Source of the DNA: JAEZPW01 sp035629075
GTDB taxonomy: Bacteria > Acidobacteriota > Terriglobia > Terriglobales > Acidobacteriaceae
Assembly (NCBI GenBank): GCA_035629075.1
Contig: DASPIK010000013.1
Span: 1 to 64,000, forward strand
Direction: 5' to 3'
Length of the DNA: 64,000 bases
The translations under genes were made by a program, and so were the position numbers. Shown here piece after piece: positions 33,443 to 42,830 of the stretch (within the stretch, counting starts at the first letter, position 1; the number at the start of each line of letters is the position of its first letter). The notes beneath the pieces are model-generated. The model had not been told where the DNA came from and did no database searches. It worked only from the letters and a program-made list of their open reading frames with translations.

Positions 33443-34549
33443 TCAGGGGGTTACCACTACCGCAGAATTCGCTGACCTGTCCCTTCGCTGGAGCACCTGA
33501 GCGTAAAGCAGTTCGTAATCCGCAGCCATGCGTTCGGCTGAAAACCTCGCCTCCACATGCGCGCGACATGTTTCGGGATTGATCTCGTTGACTCGATCCA
33601 TCGCCGTAACCATTTCGTCGAAACCATCTACCACAAACCCAGTCTCGTCGTCTCTGACCACTTCCGGGATGGCGCCGCGTCTGAAGGCGACAACGGGCGT
33701 TCCGCAGGCCATGGCTTCCATCGCCACCAGCGAACTGGTTTCATCTACCAGTGTCGGGATAATCAGCGCTCGAGCTTTCCGGAGCAGATTGAGCTTGGAC
33801 TCTGTTGAGGGCTTCTCAACGAAAGTCACTAAAGTGCGCGCTCTCTCCAGGCGCGGCACAATCTCGCGCTGGAAGTACTCCTGGTGATATGAGAACGGGT
33901 ATACCTGCCCAGCCAGCACCAGCGGCACTCCCAGTCGATCGGCTAAATCAAGAGCGACGTGCGGACCTTTTTCTTCACAGATCCGCCCCATCCATAGCAG
34001 GTAATTGTCTTTATGCTTTTCGAAAGGAAAGCTGGCGATCTCAATGCCGTTTTCAACTACGCCCAGCAAGTTGGGCAGCCCTTCGAAGTTGCGCTGCTGC
34101 GAATGCGAAACGCAGTTGAAGAACAAGTTCGGGGCGCTCAGGTGCGCCATGTCGGAGCGATAGAAGTGCCGGGGCAAGTGGAGAGTCGCGATAACGGGTA
34201 AGGGCAACGCAGAAGCGTGTACCCAGAAATGGCCGCTTTTGTCGTGGATCAGGTCATACCCATTTCCACAGTCGTGCGTGCGCCATACATGCTCCAGGAT
34301 GGCAGTTGTGTGCTCGGCGTTCCGGCGCTCTAACCGATCTGGTTCGCTGCACTCCTTGCCTGTCGCAAGAAGTCTGCCAGCCACTTTCGACCCTTCGCAG
34401 GCAGCCACAGTGGTGAAATGCCCGCGAGCGGCCATATGCCGCTCGAGAACCGAGAGCATCTGTTCGGCCCCGCCTGCACTTGTTTCGCTCACGCGCAATA
34501 ACGGGTATGAAACGTACAGAATCCTCGATCGAGCTCTGCCGTCGCTCAT
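33443..34549 (-). CDS. GT4-family glycosyltransferase
   Basis: This 368-residue GT-B fold retaining glycosyltransferase is soluble. The N-terminal domain begins SRILYVSYPLLRV and includes GGAEQMLSVLE. The C-terminal domain has the donor site WMGRICEEKGPHVA and PTLVDETSSLVAMEAMACG (the E-x7-E type motif). Donor and acceptor are unknown. It overlaps the upstream PIG-L deacetylase by four bases, so the pair is co-translated. Such pairs make and deacetylate N-acetylglucosamine conjugates, as in MshA/MshB or BshA/BshB. This enzyme does not look like BshA, so the product remains open. Confidence 0.85.
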   Translation of the reverse strand: MSDGRARSRILYVSYPLLRVSETSAGGAEQMLSVLERHMAARGHFTTVAACEGSKVAGRLLATGKECSEPDRLERRNAEHTTAILEHVWRTHDCGNGYDLIHDKSGHFWVHASALPLPVIATLHLPRHFYRSDMAHLSAPNLFFNCVSHSQQRNFEGLPNLLGVVENGIEIASFPFEKHKDNYLLWMGRICEEKGPHVALDLADRLGVPLVLAGQVYPFSYHQEYFQREIVPRLERARTLVTFVEKPSTESKLNLLRKARALIIPTLVDETSSLVAMEAMACGTPVVAFRRGAIPEVVRDDETGFVVDGFDEMVTAMDRVNEINPETCRAHVEARFSAERMAADYELLYAQVLQRRDRSANSAVVVTP

Positions 34550-35337
34550 TTCTTCGCCGCCGAAAACGCCGTCAAGAACTTTTTAAAGGAAGCGCACACT
34601 TGTGATCCGGTCGCATTCCACTGCCAAACCTCATAGTTCAGCTTCCCTGCGTGGGGCGGCTGCGCGTAGTCGTACATTGGCTGCGGGCGAAAACGCTCGA
34701 GGTTGAGGTCGAACTCTGAGAGAAACGGTTGCTGGGACTCGTACGCCTGTAGCATTAGGGTCTTTTGCGCAAGTTCGTCGGGCGTGATCTCCAGCACAGC
34801 TTCGTACGAATCGTCAGGAATAACGAACCGCTGCAAAATCAGGCTCTCTCTCGAATTTCGGTGATACAGAGGAAACTCCCAGACTGGCAGCCCATGATGT
34901 TTGCCCATACTGAAGCCCAAAATGCCGCAAGCGTCGTGATCAGGATGCCCCCCCTCATACGCCAACGTCAGGATGGCTTCAGGGCGATGCCGGCGAATGA
35001 TGGTGGTCAAACGCACGCAGGCATCTCCGAGGTGTTCATGCAACTGCTGATCGCAAATGCCCTCCCCCGAGGGTAGCGGTTGCGATCCGAGGAACTTCAC
35101 CTCGGAGACTCCGATCGTCGCAAGCGCCCGGCGCGCTTCGTCCTCTCTAACGCGGGCATACCGCAGGCGAGAGCCGTACTTATTCCAGAAGAACTCGTCT
35201 TCTGGCGCGCCGTCGGTTGCGAACACGACTATCGGCTCCCGCATGCGCTGTAGCAGTGCTCCGCAACCGACGGTTTCGTCATCTGGGTGGGCGACCAGGA
35301 CCAGTGTGCGCCCGAGCAAAGGAGCAAGATCAGGCAT
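34546..35337 (-). CDS. PIG-L/LmbE-family deacetylase
   Basis: This is a 263-residue Zn-dependent N-deacetylase of the LmbE/PIG-L group, which removes acetyl from GlcNAc-type groups. The motif AHPDDE (16-21) with the metal and base residues is present, and the second ligand is in GGHPDHDACG. The open frame extends far upstream, but the ATG at 35337 gives the family start MPDLAPLLGRTLVLVAHPDD. It overlaps the GT4 gene start (ATGA). It diverges from dapD at 35443 with 105 bp between. It is unlikely to belong to lysine synthesis. Confidence 0.9.
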   Translation of the reverse strand: MPDLAPLLGRTLVLVAHPDDETVGCGALLQRMREPIVVFATDGAPEDEFFWNKYGSRLRYARVREDEARRALATIGVSEVKFLGSQPLPSGEGICDQQLHEHLGDACVRLTTIIRRHRPEAILTLAYEGGHPDHDACGILGFSMGKHHGLPVWEFPLYHRNSRESLILQRFVIPDDSYEAVLEITPDELAQKTLMLQAYESQQPFLSEFDLNLERFRPQPMYDYAQPPHAGKLNYEVWQWNATGSQVCASFKKFLTAFSAAKK

Positions 35338-35442
35338 CTCTGGCTGAGATGCCGAAATCCGCGCAAGTGATTGGTTCGACGTGCGTCCAAGCGTCAGCGA
35401 GCCACGTAGGTGGCGTGCGTAGTGGCTGTTATACTCTGCGCA

Positions 35443-36279
35443 ATGACCGATCTCAGGCCCGAAATCGAACGACTTTTTGCGCTTGGTGCACGTGCCAAGG
35501 AAGAACCGGGTGCCCGCCAAATCTTCGAGCAATTCCGAGACGCTCTCACCGCCGGCAACATACGAGCCGCCGAACGAGCCTATGGCATCTGGCAAACGAA
35601 TGTCTGGGTGAAGCAAGGCATTCTGCTGGGCTTTCGCCTCGGCGAGATGACGGAAATGGGCGTGAGCGGCGCTTTTTCGTTCGTTGATAAAGACACGTTC
35701 CCTGCCCGGACTTTTACAGTCCAGGATGGAGTTCGCGTCGTCCCCGGTGGATCGACGGCTCGGCTGGGCTCCTATGTCGCACGTTCCGTCATCTGCATGC
35801 CGCCCATGTACATCAACGTGGGCGCGTACGTGGACGACGAGACCATGGTGGACTCCCACGCTCTCGTCGGTTCTTGTGCGCAGATCGGTAAACGAGTGCA
35901 TCTCAGCGCTGCCTCCCAGATAGGAGGAGTGCTGGAGCCAGTAAATGCCTCGCCTGTCATCATCGAAGATGACGTGCTGGTGGGCGGGAACTGCGGGGTG
36001 TACGAAGGCACACAGGTCCGTGCGCGCGCTGTGCTCGGTGCGGGCACCATTCTCACTCGCTCCACCCCACTCTATGATCTGGTTCGCGGCGAAATTTACC
36101 GGGCTACCGCCGAGCAACCGCTTGTCGTGCCGGAGAACGCCGTAGTCGTACCGGGATCGCGTGCGATTGCCAAAGGCAAGGCTGCGGAGTGGGGGCTTTC
36201 GCTTTATGCACCGGTCATCGTCAAGTACCGGGACGAGAAAACGGATCGCGGAGCGGCTCTCGAAGATCTTTTGCGTTGA
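35443..36279 (+). CDS. dapD: Tetrahydrodipicolinate N-succinyltransferase
   Basis: DapD succinylates tetrahydrodipicolinate, so the organism uses the succinylase branch to meso-DAP. The 278-residue protein has an N-terminal helical part (TDLRPEIERLF) and a left-handed beta-helix of hexapeptide repeats. These include VGAYVDDETMVDSHALVGSC and VIIEDDVLVGGNCGVYEG. The ATG at 35443 is preferred. An ATG at 35410 would add a non-typical leader. Its dap partners lie upstream on the same strand beyond the GT4/PIG-L pair. Confidence 0.93.
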   Translation: MTDLRPEIERLFALGARAKEEPGARQIFEQFRDALTAGNIRAAERAYGIWQTNVWVKQGILLGFRLGEMTEMGVSGAFSFVDKDTFPARTFTVQDGVRVVPGGSTARLGSYVARSVICMPPMYINVGAYVDDETMVDSHALVGSCAQIGKRVHLSAASQIGGVLEPVNASPVIIEDDVLVGGNCGVYEGTQVRARAVLGAGTILTRSTPLYDLVRGEIYRATAEQPLVVPENAVVVPGSRAIAKGKAAEWGLSLYAPVIVKYRDEKTDRGAALEDLLR

Positions 36280-36345
36280 TTCAGCTACGGGCCGTGCACT
36301 TCTGCGTAGCCGCCTAACTTAGCGTTGAATACAATACTCGCGCCC

Positions 36346-37734
36346 ATGAAAACCAGAATCCTCTTCACGGCCCTGGCGCTTTTGGCGATCGCCGCCTTGC
36401 TTTCGGCGGGCAATCACTTCCGTATCTTTCAGATTTCCGATGATGTGCTTCTTGCCTCGCGTTGGACGTTTATTGCAGCGCTCGTAGCCTACGGGTTTGC
36501 CAAGCGGAACCTGACGACCTGGATCGTTGTGGCGATGATCATGGGTGGTGAAATCGGGCACGACTGGCCGAACGTCGCGAACCACCTGCGTGTCGTGAGC
36601 CAGGTGTTCCTGCGCCTGATCAAGGTCATCATCGCGCCACTGCTTTTCGCGACGTTGGTGAGCGGAATCGCCGCCCATTCGGATCTGAAGAAAATCGGGC
36701 GTATGGGCGTTAAGGCGCTGATCTACTTCGAGATCGTCACCACGATCGCGCTTTTCATTGGCTTGGGTGCAATCAACATCAGCAAGGCGGGCGTGGGCGT
36801 TCAACTGCCTGCGGCGCAGGCTGACCCGAGTTTGCAGGCAGCGCGACCCACGGTCGCAGACACAATCCTGCACGTCTTCCCTGAGAACATCGCCAAATCG
36901 GTTGCCGAAAACCAGGTGCTGCAAGTTGTCGTGTTTAGCATCATTTTCGGCATAGCGCTGGCCATGGTGCGTGAGGACAAGCGTCGGCCTATTCTGGCGT
37001 TCACTGAAAGTCTCGCCGAGACGATGTTCAAGTTCACGAACATCGTCATGCTATTTGCGCCGCTCGGCGTGGGTGCCGCGATGGCCTACACCATTGGGCA
37101 TACCGGAATGGGTGTGCTCGTCAACTTGTTCCAGTTGCTGGCAACCCTCTATCTCGCGCTAATTGCCTTTTTGCTTTTCATACTTCTGCCAATCGCGTAC
37201 TTCAGCGGCGTGCCGATCAAGCGCTTCATTAAGGCGATCGCCGAACCAGTATCGATTGCATTTGGCACAAGCAGTTCAGAAGCCGCCCTGCCGCGCGCCA
37301 TGGAATCCATGGAGGCCTTCGGTGTGCCGCGCCAGATCGTTTCGTTTGTCATCCCTACCGGTTACAGCTTCAACCTGGATGGCAGCACGCTGTATTTGGC
37401 CCTTGCCTCTATTTTTGTCGCGCAAGCTGCCGGTGTACACATGAGTCTCGGCCAGCAGATCGTGATGATGCTGACACTCATGCTCACGAGTAAGGGGGTT
37501 GCAGGCGTATCCCGGGCGGCCTTGGTGATCCTGCTCGGCACGGTAGGAATGTTCAATCTGCCAACGGAACCCGTGTTTATCCTGCTGGGCATTGACCAAC
37601 TCATGGACATGGCTCGTACGTCGGTCAACGTGATCGGAAACTGTTTGGCAAGCTGCGTTGTCGCGCGATGGGAAGGAGAGTTCGGGAAGGCCGAACCAAG
37701 CCCGGCCGTCGTGGAGTCAGCGCTGGCAAAGTAG
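36346..37734 (+). CDS. Dicarboxylate/amino-acid:cation symporter (DAACS family)
   Basis: This is a 462-residue Na+- or H+-coupled transporter for glutamate, aspartate or C4-dicarboxylates. It has 8-9 helices and two re-entrant loops. The diagnostic AFGTSSSEAALPRA block is near residue 310, NLDGSTLYL near 345, and KGVAGVSRAALVILLG near 385. The ATG at 36346 is used; an upstream TTG at 36325 is in frame. It may supply aspartate or glutamate. It lies 66 bp downstream of dapD and could be part of its transcript, but the link is weak. Confidence 0.92.
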   Translation: MKTRILFTALALLAIAALLSAGNHFRIFQISDDVLLASRWTFIAALVAYGFAKRNLTTWIVVAMIMGGEIGHDWPNVANHLRVVSQVFLRLIKVIIAPLLFATLVSGIAAHSDLKKIGRMGVKALIYFEIVTTIALFIGLGAINISKAGVGVQLPAAQADPSLQAARPTVADTILHVFPENIAKSVAENQVLQVVVFSIIFGIALAMVREDKRRPILAFTESLAETMFKFTNIVMLFAPLGVGAAMAYTIGHTGMGVLVNLFQLLATLYLALIAFLLFILLPIAYFSGVPIKRFIKAIAEPVSIAFGTSSSEAALPRAMESMEAFGVPRQIVSFVIPTGYSFNLDGSTLYLALASIFVAQAAGVHMSLGQQIVMMLTLMLTSKGVAGVSRAALVILLGTVGMFNLPTEPVFILLGIDQLMDMARTSVNVIGNCLASCVVARWEGEFGKAEPSPAVVESALAK

Positions 37735-37782
37735 TCGCGGAGTCGCAGGATTGGTATTAGCGGGCGCAGCGATGGAGAACGG

Positions 37783-38451
37783 TCAGCCTTCGATCAGTGG
37801 GCGAGCCATCTGCTCTCGCATACGAATGTGCTTCTGTCGAAAGTGACTCATGGCGCGTTCTCCCCACTTTCGTACAAAGTAGTAGTTTAGGGCGCCGCCT
37901 ATGGCAGAACTGAGCACAGGGATAACACGACCTGCCCACTTCTCGACCACCTCACCGCTCGCCTGGGCGGCGATTCGGTGAATGACTTTGGGGACGAAAC
38001 GATTCACGACCTGCTTTTCAACGATCTCCCTGCCAACGTCCACTCCAGCAGCACTCGCGGCGGCCACCCAAAGTTCGGCGATCTCGTCGTCCGTATTGAA
38101 CTCGAAACCGTACACGAGACTTAGCTTCTGAATGGTGCGCATCGTTATCGCCGAGAGGATTCCAAGATCGGGAACGATGGTAAGAACTCCTCCAAGCCCG
38201 AGCCCCGCACCTTCGGCTGCCGCCATCTTCATGCCCGCCTGGATGATCTCAGCGGCTACGGAATCGAGTTGCTCAACCGGCACGGAATATACGCCTTGGA
38301 AGCTGTTGATCGGCACGCCGTATGCCGCACGCATCTGCAAAAGAAACTTGTCAGGATCGACCTTGACAGTGTTGTAGGCGTCCGTGAGTCCGCGCTGAAT
38401 CGCCTGTTCAACCCTGCGTCGTAGCCAGCCTTTTTTCTCCTCAGACATCAA
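37783..38451 (-). CDS. EcsC-family protein
   Basis: This is a 222-residue protein of the EcsC family (named from Bacillus, function unclear, sometimes linked to ABC export). It has an amphipathic Gly-rich stretch EGAGLGLGGVLTIVPDLGIL near 82-101, the family hallmark, then a helical region. The N-terminus is basic (EEKKGWLRRR). The start is at 38451 (MMSEE). No ABC genes are adjacent. It converges with the symporter and diverges from RNase J. Confidence 0.8.
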   Translation of the reverse strand: MMSEEKKGWLRRRVEQAIQRGLTDAYNTVKVDPDKFLLQMRAAYGVPINSFQGVYSVPVEQLDSVAAEIIQAGMKMAAAEGAGLGLGGVLTIVPDLGILSAITMRTIQKLSLVYGFEFNTDDEIAELWVAAASAAGVDVGREIVEKQVVNRFVPKVIHRIAAQASGEVVEKWAGRVIPVLSSAIGGALNYYFVRKWGERAMSHFRQKHIRMREQMARPLIEG

Positions 38452-38561
38452 TCACAGTGTACGACGAACGTAGTAGCGCGCGCACTCAGTGTCGTCCCCT
38501 CAAGAGTTGCTGCGATTCAGAACGCCCGTCCTTAAGCAGTGTGGTAGCATCAAACTCTTCG

Positions 38562-40229
38562 ATGGCAGACAAGAAGCTACAGATCGTGCCGCTTGGTGGT
38601 TGCGGCGAGTTCGGCATGAATTGCACGGCGGTACGCTATGGCGACGACATCATCGTCATTGACGCCGGATTAATGTTTCCCGGAGCAGAGTTGCTGGGCG
38701 TCGACATCGTCGTGCCTGACATCTCCTACCTGCTCGAGAATCGCGAGCACGTCCGCGCCATCGTCCTGACGCACGGCCACGAGGATCACATCGGGGCTGT
38801 CCCTTGGATATTATCGGAGCTAAACGTCCCGATTTATGGCACCGAGTTCACCCTCGCCTACATCGAGGACAAACTCGACGAACGCAAGCTTCTCGACGAC
38901 GCCATTCTCAACGAGATCGTACCCGGCGAGCGGTTCACCATCGGGCCGTTTTCCATTCATCCGATCCAGGTCACGCATAGTCTGGTGGATTGCGTGGCGT
39001 TGGCTATCACGACTCCTCTGGGCGTGATCATCCACTCGGGCGACTTTAAGGTCGATCCGACTCCGACGGACAACCGCCTTTTTGATTTGCACACTTTTGC
39101 GGAGTACGGCAAGCAAGGCGTCCTTGCATTGTTGCAGGACTCTACCAATGCCGAGCGCCCCGGCTATACGCCCAGTGAACGCGCTGTCCGTCCGCGCTTT
39201 GACGACGTGTTTTCGCACGCCAAGCAGAAGATTTTTGTCTCCTGCTTTTCTTCGTCGATCCACCGCATCAAGCTAGCGATCGAGATTGCCTACGAGCACA
39301 ACCGCAAGGTCGCGCTGATTGGGCGATCGATGATTTCGTCCGCCGAAATCGCTCAGGACCTCGGATACATTGAAATTCCTGATGGGACGCTGATCCATCC
39401 CGGCGACGTGAAGAGCTATCCGGCCGATCGCGTGTGCATCCTGATCAGTGGCACGCAAGGCGAACCGATGTCGGCGCTTTCGCGCGCTGCCGTCGACAGC
39501 CACAAGCACGCGAAAATCGATGCCGGAGACACGGTCGTGCTGTCTTCGAGGATCATCCCCGGCAATGAAAAGCCAATCTACCGCATGGTGGATCACCTCT
39601 TCCGGCGCGACGCGCACGTCATTTACGAGGACGGGTCCAAGCCTCCGGTGCACGTCAGCGGACACGCCAGCCAGGAAGAACTCAAACTCCTGATCAACCT
39701 CATCAAGCCGAAGTACTTTATTCCCATTCACGGTGAATATCGGCAGCTCAAACTTCACTGCGAACTCGCCGCTTCCATGAAGGGCGCCGTCGGTCACGCA
39801 ATCATGATCGAGAGCGGCGACGTGCTGGAGTTCGACGGCATTGCAGCCCGCAAGACGGATCGAGTAAACGTGGGCCGTGTGTGCATTGACTCAGGATCGA
39901 TGGGCGAGGTAGTGGAAGATCTTATCATCAAGGATCGTCGCCTGCTTAGTGAAGACGGCTTCGTGTTGCCTATCATCGCCATAAACAAGCTGACGGGACG
40001 GGTTGAGACCACGCCAGAGATCGTCATGCGAGGCTTCGCGGGCTTCGGCGAGAACGGATTTCTCGGCGAGGCGCGCGACGTAGTCATGCGCACGCTCGAA
40101 GCATCAAGCACCGAAGAGAAAGCCGATTACGGCGTGATCAAGGAAAAGATCCGACAGGACCTGAAGCGGTTCATTGTGAAGAATACCGCGCGACGGCCGC
40201 TGATCATGCCAGTGATTCTAGAAGTCTAG
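38562..40229 (+). CDS. rnj: Ribonuclease J
   Basis: RNase J is a metallo-beta-lactamase/beta-CASP nuclease with endo- and 5'-3' exonuclease activity. It acts in mRNA decay and rRNA maturation. The 555-residue protein has the zinc motif H71-x-H73-x-D75-H76 (THGHEDHIGA), GGCGEFGMN at the start, PIHGEYRQLKLH near 385, and the beta-CASP GHASQEELK motif. The ATG at 38562 gives MADKKLQIVPLGG; the upstream extension is not family-like. There is only one RNase J in this window. Confidence 0.95.
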   Translation: MADKKLQIVPLGGCGEFGMNCTAVRYGDDIIVIDAGLMFPGAELLGVDIVVPDISYLLENREHVRAIVLTHGHEDHIGAVPWILSELNVPIYGTEFTLAYIEDKLDERKLLDDAILNEIVPGERFTIGPFSIHPIQVTHSLVDCVALAITTPLGVIIHSGDFKVDPTPTDNRLFDLHTFAEYGKQGVLALLQDSTNAERPGYTPSERAVRPRFDDVFSHAKQKIFVSCFSSSIHRIKLAIEIAYEHNRKVALIGRSMISSAEIAQDLGYIEIPDGTLIHPGDVKSYPADRVCILISGTQGEPMSALSRAAVDSHKHAKIDAGDTVVLSSRIIPGNEKPIYRMVDHLFRRDAHVIYEDGSKPPVHVSGHASQEELKLLINLIKPKYFIPIHGEYRQLKLHCELAASMKGAVGHAIMIESGDVLEFDGIAARKTDRVNVGRVCIDSGSMGEVVEDLIIKDRRLLSEDGFVLPIIAINKLTGRVETTPEIVMRGFAGFGENGFLGEARDVVMRTLEASSTEEKADYGVIKEKIRQDLKRFIVKNTARRPLIMPVILEV

Positions 40230-40250
40230 CGTTCTTCCCGGCCGGGAATC

Positions 40251-41408
40251 TTACAGCACCGCTGTTTCGTGCACCAGATCGCCTTCCTGAAAACGTTCGA
40301 GGCGCAGCACTCGGTGATCGACCACTTCCGTCGTGCCGGTCAGGATCAGATCCGAAACGATCTTTCCAGTTGCGGGTGCGTGCATCACGCCGTGGCCGCT
40401 GAAGCCGTTCGCCAGGAATAATCCGGGGCACGCCTCCACAGGTCCCAATATGCTGTGGTGGTCCGGAGACATCTCGTACAGTCCAGCCCAGGCTCTTTTC
40501 GGGTTTACTGCGACGTTCTCAAAGCACGGCACCCGGTCCGCAGCTCGTACAAGTATCTTCTCCAAGAAAGTTGGGTCAAACTGTAACTTGAATCCGGGCG
40601 TCTCTTCGCCGTCGTTCCACGCCAGTAGGAACCCCAAACCCTCCGGCCGAAAGTGGAACCCGGTTGACATGTCAATGGTCATGGGCGCCGATCTTGGATA
40701 GCCGTCAAACGGTTCGGTAGGTACGAGCATTCTCCTCAGCGGTTGCACGGGGACGCAAATGTTCACCATCGAGGCAATCTGTGCCGCCCATGCTCCTGCG
40801 GCATTCACCAGTTTTCGGGTTGAGACGTGTCCTCGAGTCGTTTCGACGCCCGCGATTCCGTACCTGTCAACCTCGATACCGGTCACTTCGGTCGAGCGCC
40901 ATATCTTAGCGCCATGTTCCGTTGCCCATGATGTAAAGCCGTTCATCGCGCTGTACGGATCGACGAAGCCGTCTGTGGAGCAGAAACTGCCGCCGACGAT
41001 GTCATCCGATCGGAGTTGGGGAAACGCGCTCGCAATCTCCTCGCGGGAAACGATGGATACATTCTGCAAGCCGAGTGCCTTCTGTCGCGTTTGGTTTTCG
41101 CAGAGGTACTGCATGTGCTGCTTGGTCGCAGCCAGAAAAAGGTAGCCCTGTGGCCGATACCCGCATGGATAGCCGAGACGCTCTTCAAAGTTTGCATAGA
41201 ACGGAATTGAATAGAGCGACATCCGGATGTTCACGGCTGTCGAGAACTGGGCGCGCACGCCGCCCATGCTCTTTCCTGTTGAACCTTTGCCCTGATGCGA
41301 TTCCCTTTCAATGATCAGAACATCGCGGCATCCAGCCGCAGTCAGGTGGTAAGCGATACTCGCGCCAACGATGCCTCCGCCGATGATCACTACTTCCGCT
41401 GTGTGCAC
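40251..41408 (-). CDS. FAD-dependent amine/amino-acid oxidoreductase (DAO family)
   Basis: This is a 385-residue flavoprotein of the D-amino-acid-oxidase/sarcosine-oxidase-beta family. The Rossmann motif is IIGGGIVGASIAYHL at about 8-22, followed by GSTGKSMGGVRAQF. The C-terminal domain has MSPDHHSILG and GFSGHGVMHAPA. It could oxidise a D-amino acid, sarcosine, proline or glycine. The GTG at 41408 is chosen because GGAGG (41414-41418) is five bases upstream; a TTG at 41441 is open but not needed. Its end is 21 bp from the RNase J stop (convergent). The electron acceptor is unknown. Confidence 0.88.
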   Translation of the reverse strand: MHTAEVVIIGGGIVGASIAYHLTAAGCRDVLIIERESHQGKGSTGKSMGGVRAQFSTAVNIRMSLYSIPFYANFEERLGYPCGYRPQGYLFLAATKQHMQYLCENQTRQKALGLQNVSIVSREEIASAFPQLRSDDIVGGSFCSTDGFVDPYSAMNGFTSWATEHGAKIWRSTEVTGIEVDRYGIAGVETTRGHVSTRKLVNAAGAWAAQIASMVNICVPVQPLRRMLVPTEPFDGYPRSAPMTIDMSTGFHFRPEGLGFLLAWNDGEETPGFKLQFDPTFLEKILVRAADRVPCFENVAVNPKRAWAGLYEMSPDHHSILGPVEACPGLFLANGFSGHGVMHAPATGKIVSDLILTGTTEVVDHRVLRLERFQEGDLVHETAVL

Positions 41409-41573
41409 GCACGCCTCCGTCCGTAAGCGCCGCTGTTGCACTTCGTGATGAGGAGCAGGTAAAGCTCCGTGCGGCGATCAACTTTCCTAAGATGCGCCCC
41501 GAGAACATTCGGCTTATCAATCAGCTTCTACTCTGGTAAGGTGGCCCTTACTACCACTCACAAGCTGGGCCCC

Positions 41574-42830
41574 ATGACATACCGCCATAAGATGCGGCTC
41601 GTAAATATTCTCGTAATCATTCTTGCTGTTCTGATCGTCGCTCTCGGCTTTCTCGTGTTCGGGCCGGGCCGGCAGTACCTCCGCGCCGCCGCGTTGCTCC
41701 AGCGCATTGGCGATGGCCATGGCGACGGAAAGCTCGCTGACTACGATCGCCATCCGGTCGAGGAATTCGAGACGTCCATTCCCAACGGCGCCACACCGAT
41801 AGCTGGCAGGCTGTACATTCCCCGCGGCGTCCCGAATCCGCCGGCGATGGTTGTGGTTCACGGGATCCATCGCCTCGGGATACAAGAACCGCGGCTGATG
41901 GCATTTTCCAGGGCGATTTCGGCCAGCGGCATCGTGGTACTAACTCCCGAACTTGAGGACATCGCGGACTACCGCATCACCGAGAAATCTGTTCAGACCA
42001 TACGTGCCGCAGCGAAGGTGCTACACGAGCGCACAGGCGCGAAGGTCGGCGTAATGGGCTTGAGCTTCGCCGGAGGTTTGTCGCTGATCGCAGCTTCCGA
42101 TGCGAAATCCAGCGCCGACATCGGTTTCGTGATTTCCGTCGGCGGCCATCACGATCTGGCACGAGTCTCTGAGTTCCTCGCAACTGATCGGATTCCGCAC
42201 CCCGACGGAACAGTGGAGACCGTTCAAGCGCACGAATACGGCGCACTCGTTCTCGTCTATTCCCACCCCGAGGACTTTTTCTCGCCCGCAGACGTACAGC
42301 AGGCCCGCGAAACCCTCCGCTTGCAACTCTGGGAGGAACCGGACGCGGCCCGGCGGGCCGCTGCCAAGCTCAGTCGGGCCGGACGTGCGAAAATGGAACT
42401 CCTGCTGACCCACAAGAAAGAGGCTCTCGCCGACGAGTTGCTGGCCTCAGTCCGGAAGCACGCGAACAGCATGGCAAGCGTGTCGCCGAGCAACAATCTT
42501 TCTCAACTACGGTCGTCGGTTCTATTGCTGCACGGGGTAGGTGATTCGGTGATCCCCACTTCCGAGATTCTGTGGCTCGAACGGGAGGTGGCAGCCCGGT
42601 TCCTGAAAGCATCGCTCGTCACTCCGATTCTCAGCCATGTCGACGTAAGCAAGACTGCGAAGCTGTCAGACAAGTTGGAGCTGGTGCGGTTCATCGCAAT
42701 CATGATGAAGGAAGCTGAGCGTTGCGCCGATGAGGCTGCCTCAGCTCGGCATGCCCGACGGTTCCATGGCAGCAACATCGATGTCCATTCCGCAGCGCTG
42801 CACGGAGGTGCGATTGGTTACGCTCGATGA
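41574..42830 (+). CDS. Membrane-anchored alpha/beta hydrolase
   Basis: This is a 418-residue protein with one N-terminal membrane helix (about 8-28, VNILVIILAVLIVALGFLVF) and an extracytoplasmic alpha/beta-hydrolase domain. The oxyanion region is VVVHGIHRLG, the nucleophile elbow is G-L-S-F-A-G near 162, and a late VLLLHGVGDSVIP block carries the acid. The His is probably in LSHVDV. It may be an esterase or lipase; the substrate is unknown. The ATG at 41574 is used. Its 3' end overlaps the threonine dehydratase start by 17 bp. Confidence 0.82.
   Translation: MTYRHKMRLVNILVIILAVLIVALGFLVFGPGRQYLRAAALLQRIGDGHGDGKLADYDRHPVEEFETSIPNGATPIAGRLYIPRGVPNPPAMVVVHGIHRLGIQEPRLMAFSRAISASGIVVLTPELEDIADYRITEKSVQTIRAAAKVLHERTGAKVGVMGLSFAGGLSLIAASDAKSSADIGFVISVGGHHDLARVSEFLATDRIPHPDGTVETVQAHEYGALVLVYSHPEDFFSPADVQQARETLRLQLWEEPDAARRAAAKLSRAGRAKMELLLTHKKEALADELLASVRKHANSMASVSPSNNLSQLRSSVLLLHGVGDSVIPTSEILWLEREVAARFLKASLVTPILSHVDVSKTAKLSDKLELVRFIAIMMKEAERCADEAASARHARRFHGSNIDVHSAALHGGAIGYAR

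Noticed and set aside
33443..35337. Direct call of bacillithiol genes bshA and bshB1
   Set aside because: The glycosyltransferase lacks the BshA-type N-terminus, and no bshC or malate link is visible. It is kept as a hypothesis only.
34546..36117. Longer PIG-L protein covering the dapD locus on the opposite strand
   Set aside because: The extension is antisense of dapD and has no family resemblance. PIG-L starts at 35337.
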